Shown one piece after another: positions 60,418 to 64,000 of a stretch of 64,000 nt of DNA; positions within the stretch are counted from its first letter, which is position 1; each line of letters begins with the position of its first letter. The stretch covers positions 62,001 to 126,000 of the forward strand of contig JAGOBH010000001.1 in NCBI GenBank assembly GCA_017983495.1, read 5' to 3'. The notes beneath the pieces were generated by a model. It did no database searches and was not told where the DNA came from. It was given only the letters and a program-made list of their open reading frames with translations. Made by a program: the position numbers and the translations under genes. The stretch is from Pyrinomonadaceae bacterium (GTDB taxonomy: Bacteria > Acidobacteriota > Blastocatellia > Pyrinomonadales > Pyrinomonadaceae).

Positions 60418-60843
60418 CCTGGTGTATGTCGAAACCGCGGTGGCGATGTGTTTGCCGTCGTCGTTGACGACGTCGGCAGACACGGTAAAAATGCGTTTGC
60501 CCGCGCGTACGATCTTTGCCGTGCAGGTAAATGTGCCCGTGACGTGCGGCCTCAGGTAGTGGACGGTGAGGTCGATGGTCGCCGTTGCCTCGGTCAGCCC
60601 GAGCCGCGTCCGCACTGCAAATGCCATCGCGGTATCGATCAATGTCGCGGTCACGCCGCCGTGAAGCACGCCGCTCGGCTGCCGCAGGTCGTCACGCATC
60701 TCGATCGAGATCACGGCCACATCCGGCTGCAGGTCGACCAACTCCATCCCGATCAGCTTTGAAAACGGCAAACTGTGAAGGGCATTTTCGGCAAACGCGC
60801 GTTGTTCGGGCGTTATGTCCGGCCGCTGAGCATGGTCGGTCAT
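60412..60843 (-). CDS. PaaI-type hotdog thioesterase
   Basis: 143 residues. SGVLHGGVTATLIDTAMAFAVRTRLG and TIDLTVHYLRPHVTGTFTCTAKIVRAGKRIFTVSADVVNDDG, across ~56-126, show the HGG motif and hotdog helix of PaaI-like acyl-CoA thioesterases. They hydrolyse small or aromatic acyl-CoAs; the substrate is not known here. The 3' end lies at the palindromic element 60262-60417. Confidence 0.9.
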   Translation of the reverse strand: MTDHAQRPDITPEQRAFAENALHSLPFSKLIGMELVDLQPDVAVISIEMRDDLRQPSGVLHGGVTATLIDTAMAFAVRTRLGLTEATATIDLTVHYLRPHVTGTFTCTAKIVRAGKRIFTVSADVVNDDGKHIATAVSTYTRV

Positions 60844-60846
60844 ATA

Positions 60847-61539
60847 TTACGGCTTCGCGATAAGTACTTTTTTCATTTCCGGGAGCGGCACCAGCTTGAA
60901 ATCCTTCGGGATTGCCAGCAATGTCTCATCGGGCTCGGCCTTAAATCCCACCAGTTCCACAGTCACATCGGCCGGGCCGGTACCGTTTGTGTTCTTAAAG
61001 ATCTCCATCCGGACGGGCAGGCCGAGCTTTTCGTCAAAACTGATGATGGATGTCAGATCTTTGGTCGCTTCGCCCCATTTGCGGTATTTCGTGATCGTTC
61101 CCTCGGTGCCGATCTTCTCGAAAACGGCCTGTGCACGATTGTTGATCATTCCGCGGCTGAGCTCGCCTATCATTCGCGAGCGTTCGTCAAAACCGTGGCC
61201 CGAATCATAGTCCGAATAGGTCTTGGTTGCCATCGAAAGGACGTAATCCTTGTCCGTTTTCATCGTCGTCACCTGTCCCGGGTCGCCATAACCGGCGTCG
61301 ATCCGCCAGTTTGCACCCTTGCGGACGGCAAAAAATCTCTCGACGACCGCACCCGCGGTCACCTTGATCTCGGCTTGGTAATTCTCGGGTTCTTCGTTCG
61401 CAAACGGCGGCTCCGCCCTTAAGGCGTCAGCCGGCGGAGCGATCGCCGCCACATCGGTCTTGGTTTGATTACAGCCCACTAAAACCAAGCTTGAAAACGC
61501 GAGAAAAAGTATGATCTTTGTTAAATTTGACAATTGCAT
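60847..61539 (-). CDS. Lipoprotein of unknown function
   Basis: 230 residues with a lipoprotein signal (IILFLAFSSLVLVGC, Cys about residue 23). The mature part begins with an acidic/Pro-rich linker (EPPFANEEPENYQ), then a beta-rich domain (AEIKVTAGAVVERFFAVRKG, RIDAGYGDPGQVTTMKTDKDYVLSM) similar in style to LolA-like or MucB-like folds; no family is certain. It is 3 bp from the thioesterase stop on the same strand, so the two may be cotranscribed, and divergent from the SGNH gene. Confidence 0.68.
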   Translation of the reverse strand: MQLSNLTKIILFLAFSSLVLVGCNQTKTDVAAIAPPADALRAEPPFANEEPENYQAEIKVTAGAVVERFFAVRKGANWRIDAGYGDPGQVTTMKTDKDYVLSMATKTYSDYDSGHGFDERSRMIGELSRGMINNRAQAVFEKIGTEGTITKYRKWGEATKDLTSIISFDEKLGLPVRMEIFKNTNGTGPADVTVELVGFKAEPDETLLAIPKDFKLVPLPEMKKVLIAKP

Positions 61540-61571
61540 TTGAGTATATAAATTCTAACATAACGAATGGC

Positions 61572-62336
61572 ATGAACAAGGATGACACCAATTTAAGGTC
61601 GTGGCAGCGTCGGTTTCTGATCGGCAGTGCGGCGATAGCTCCGATCTCGCCGTTTTTGTTCCTGCAAGGTGCCCTTACGCGTTGGAAGGTCGGCGTTTTG
61701 CCGGACGCCGCCGGCCCGACACACGGCGTTGCCGGCGACGGCAATGATCCCGTCCGGCTTTACGTGATGGGCGAATCGACCGTCGCCGGGCTCGGTGCCA
61801 GCACGCACGAACTCGCCCTCGCCGGACAGTTTGCCAAACACCTGAGTTCACATATCGGCCGCCCCGTTGAGTGGGACGTTCTCGGCAAAAATGGTGTGAC
61901 TGCACGCCGCACCATCGACGAACTAGTCCCGCAGATGCCCGACAAACAGTTTGACTACATCCTGCTAGGCATCGGCGGCAACGACGTGATGAAACTCTCG
62001 AGCCCCCGACGCTGGCGCGAGGATATGACCGAACTGATCGGGATCATGCGTGAGCGAAATCCCGACGCGGTCATCTTTATATCAAACTGCCCGATGATCA
62101 TTTACACAAGTGCGATCCCGCCGCCGTCCAAGCAGTTGCTTTGGCAGCTTTCGCAGATGCACGACGCCAATATCAAGGAATTTACACGTGATATGGACCG
62201 TGTTTTTTATTATCCACAACCCGTCGAGGTTCGGCTCGAGGGCTTTTTCGCGGACGGCATCCACCCTTCGGAACAGGGCTATGACGACTGGGCCGCGGCG
62301 ATGATCAAGTACTTTTCCCAACATCATAAATGGTAA
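61572..62336 (+). CDS. Exported or membrane-anchored SGNH hydrolase
   Basis: 254 residues from the ATG at 61572; an open frame to 61518 would overlap the divergent gene's start. N-terminal hydrophobic segment (FLIGSAAIAPISPFLFLQGAL, quoted around residues 14-33 in part). SGNH blocks: VMGESTVAGLG (nucleophile Ser), GKNGVTARRTI (Gly/Asn), LLGIGGNDVM and the C-terminal FADGIHPSEQGYDDW (Asp/His). It hydrolyses an ester or acetyl group; the substrate is unknown. Its stop overlaps the start of the next gene by 7 bp, so they are coupled. Confidence 0.85.
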   Translation: MNKDDTNLRSWQRRFLIGSAAIAPISPFLFLQGALTRWKVGVLPDAAGPTHGVAGDGNDPVRLYVMGESTVAGLGASTHELALAGQFAKHLSSHIGRPVEWDVLGKNGVTARRTIDELVPQMPDKQFDYILLGIGGNDVMKLSSPRRWREDMTELIGIMRERNPDAVIFISNCPMIIYTSAIPPPSKQLLWQLSQMHDANIKEFTRDMDRVFYYPQPVEVRLEGFFADGIHPSEQGYDDWAAAMIKYFSQHHKW

Positions 62337-63802
62337 ACGCGGACGAACTCCGAGCCCTGATCGACGGCCACCACGAGTGGCTGCTCGTTCGTGAGGGCGG
62401 CCGTTCGTTCCCGCTCAATTGCACCGAGATCGACATCGAGATCGGTGCCGAAAAGACGATGTTCAGCTTTCCGGACGATGCCGGATTTCATTCGTGGCGG
62501 CTGAACGGCTTTGAGCTTGAGGGTTCCGATCTGGCTGTCGATGTCGCTGGTGCGTTTGGCCGCAACCGCGAGACCCTCCGGCTGATCCCGCGGACGCCCG
62601 CTGCCGAGCTGGCCGCCGAGGTCGAGCTTGCACGGCTCAAAAAGGCCAACGAGATCGGTCGAATGATCGCCGACGGCCACGCGGACACTCGACTCGAGCG
62701 GATCGCACTTAACACCGGAAACGGCCGCATGGCGCAGATCATCTTCAGCCGCGGCAAAACCCAATTCGGTGCCATCGGCGACGTTACCGCCGCAATGACG
62801 CCCGAGGCGATCATGACCTCGGCGATGCTCTGGTACGAACGGCTCGGAAAGCGTAAGAAGAAACCGGTCCTCGATGTCTGGATCGTCGCCGAAAAGCGTC
62901 AGGCGAGGAATCTGCAAAAGCTGCACGCGTTGCTGTCCGAACGCTGGCGCGCGATCGTCACCATTTTTGAGATCTCACGAAAGGCCGATCCGGCAGAGAT
63001 CGTTGAATTGCCAAAACGTCAGATCCGCGATCTGTGGCGTGAAAAATCGCGCCCGCTGACGCTTCCCGATGACCCGCAGCCGAGCTCTATCGCTCGCGAA
63101 CTGATCGCTGCCTCGCCCGAAAATACCGACATTGTCTATTCAAAACAGGGCGAGACCGTTCGATTTCACGGCCTGCCGTTCGCCCGCGTCAGGACGATGA
63201 TGGGCAGGGAAAAGGCGTGGTTCGGCATCGGGAAGGCAAAACAACCGCTAACGCCCGAGACCGACGGCCGGCTAAGCACATTGCTCGCCGAGCTCGAGCT
63301 AAACCGCACGCCCGAACCGCCGAATAAACGTCACGAACTCTACCGCACAGCCCCCGAATCGTGGCTCGAGTCGATACTCCGCCGCAATATCAAGCTGCTC
63401 GACGCAAATCTGATACTGGCCCCGATCTACAACCAATTTCGCTCTTCGAATGACAAGATAGACCTGCTCGCACTACGCAAGGACGGCCGTCTTGTCATCA
63501 TTGAACTCAAAACCCAACCCGACCGCGAGATGATCTTTCAGGCAGCCGATTATTGGCGAAAGATCGAGCTCCAGCGTCGTCGCGGCATCCTCGCCGCCGC
63601 TAATCTCTTTGGCGGACTCGAGATCATCGACCGTCCGGCACTGATCTACCTCGCCGCACCGGCGCTTAGCTTTCACCGCGACGTCGAATATTTTGCCGCT
63701 GCCGTTTCGCCCGAGATCGAGATCTGGCGGTTCGAACTGCACGAACATTGGCGCTCAGCCGTTAAGGTCATCGCCCGCATGTCACATTCGACAAATTATT
63801 GA
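62330..63802 (+). CDS. Possible PD-(D/E)XK nuclease-like protein of unknown function
   Basis: 490 residues starting inside the SGNH gene. The N-terminal ~300 residues have no family I recognise, apart from a helical region (LAAEVELARLKKANEIGRMIADGH). The C-terminal part (about residues 340-440) contains NDKIDLLALRKDGRLVIIELKTQPDREMIFQAADYW, an order of Asp, Glu-x-Lys and helix that fits a PD-(D/E)XK nuclease like NucS or restriction-type folds. This is a shape match, not proof of activity. Coupled to the esterase gene by a 7-bp overlap. Confidence 0.6.
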   Translation: MVNADELRALIDGHHEWLLVREGGRSFPLNCTEIDIEIGAEKTMFSFPDDAGFHSWRLNGFELEGSDLAVDVAGAFGRNRETLRLIPRTPAAELAAEVELARLKKANEIGRMIADGHADTRLERIALNTGNGRMAQIIFSRGKTQFGAIGDVTAAMTPEAIMTSAMLWYERLGKRKKKPVLDVWIVAEKRQARNLQKLHALLSERWRAIVTIFEISRKADPAEIVELPKRQIRDLWREKSRPLTLPDDPQPSSIARELIAASPENTDIVYSKQGETVRFHGLPFARVRTMMGREKAWFGIGKAKQPLTPETDGRLSTLLAELELNRTPEPPNKRHELYRTAPESWLESILRRNIKLLDANLILAPIYNQFRSSNDKIDLLALRKDGRLVIIELKTQPDREMIFQAADYWRKIELQRRRGILAAANLFGGLEIIDRPALIYLAAPALSFHRDVEYFAAAVSPEIEIWRFELHEHWRSAVKVIARMSHSTNY

Positions 63803-63862
63803 GCTCCAACACTTTGGGTGCTACTATCGACCTTGGTCCAGCTATATTATCGGAGGTTACCA

Positions 63863-64000
63863 ATGAAAGTTCACGGCGTTCGTCTTGCAGCAGCGGCTTT
63901 TCAGGTGTGGGTACTCGTTTTTTCGATCGCTGTGACGGTACCGGCTCAGGCACGGCCCGGTCGCGCGGTCGAATCGCCGTCGGCAGTTTTCAGCAACACC
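63863..64000 (+). CDS. Exported protein, N-terminal part only (runs off the right edge)
   Basis: Open from the ATG at 63863 to the window end (46 codons); GGAGG lies 6 nt upstream. The start MKVHGVRLAAAAFQVWVLVF followed by SIAVTVPAQA is a signal peptide with an AQA cleavage site. The mature part that is visible (RPGRAVESPSAVFSNT) is too short to classify. Confidence 0.72.
   Translation, partial: MKVHGVRLAAAAFQVWVLVFSIAVTVPAQARPGRAVESPSAVFSNT

Noticed and set aside
1..64000. tRNA, rRNA or replication-origin signals
   Set aside because: No cloverleaf, rRNA stretch or DnaA-box cluster was recognised by eye on either strand; a covariance-model search could still find small RNAs.

Overview
The window looks like a mid-GC (roughly mid-50s percent) chromosome segment from an Acidobacteriota-type bacterium, most likely Blastocatellia-like. 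This is an inference from gene style: a 1,210-residue Oar-like TonB-dependent receptor with an N-terminal carboxypeptidase-regulatory domain, a Ser/Thr kinase fused to a TolB-like propeller, tandem zinc-ribbon/TolB/TPR proteins, a membrane pyrophosphatase and an actinomycete-type xylose isomerase. No rRNA, tRNA or CRISPR array was seen.

Region 1 (1-15,300, all minus strand) is a pectin and xylose utilisation operon. In transcription order it holds the TonB-dependent receptor, a CE8 pectinesterase-PL10 pectate lyase fusion, a GH28 polygalacturonase, xylulokinase, xylose isomerase, a xylose-binding lipoprotein without its permease, a Tat-exported Gfo/Idh/MocA oxidoreductase, a rhamnogalacturonan acetylesterase, a GH105 unsaturated rhamnogalacturonyl hydrolase and the start of one more exported protein. 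The mix of pectin enzymes with xylose genes suggests a xylose-decorated pectin such as xylogalacturonan. A predicted promoter upstream has a perfect 17-bp palindrome filling its -35/-10 spacer, and three further copies of its half-site lie upstream.

Region 2 (15,339-16,950) holds a DUF6986 aldolase-like gene and a shortened OHCU-decarboxylase-like gene, which suggests purine breakdown. Region 3 (16,986-23,820) is a phage-derived cassette on the minus strand: GH46-type endolysin, small holin-like protein, two overlapping spanin-like genes, SPP1-type portal, scaffold, P22-type capsid and a connector, ending at a strong terminator. It has no terminase, tail, integrase or replication genes. Two low-GC membrane genes on the opposite strand, plus a duplicated scaffold 5' fragment, interrupt it. 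A 90-bp array of ten 9-bp repeats and a small winged-helix protein gene lie at its head.

Region 4 (23,877-38,012) contains lepB, carA, a chalcone-isomerase-like protein, paralogous zinc-ribbon/TolB/TPR genes interrupted by a KilA-N gene, a cupin gene carrying a scar of the same zinc-ribbon start, a Ser/Thr kinase-propeller protein, an exported protein and hppA. Region 5 (38,287-54,657) is mixed housekeeping and accessory content: DUF3052, YdeI-like, DUF4160/DUF2442, a HerA-like ATPase, an ASCH-like gene with a duplicated fragment, DUF2867, an orphan higA with an apparent ACG start, NamZ-like, SRAP, a class V aminotransferase, vapBC, an ECF sigma factor, a saccharopine-dehydrogenase-like gene, PilZ and a 3D-domain protein. 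Region 6 (54,841-64,000) holds a dienelactone hydrolase, a DUF559 endonuclease bracketed by inverted repeats, a spermidine-synthase-like gene, a second vapBC, an ABC exporter with an in-frame palindromic insertion, a thioesterase, a lipoprotein, an SGNH hydrolase and a possible PD-(D/E)XK nuclease.

Hairpin repeats recur in the window. Some have arms made of short tandem repeats (7 or 9 bp), one of them inside the ABC transporter gene, which suggests a family of small palindromic elements. The phage-derived cassette and these elements are the strongest leads for something undescribed.
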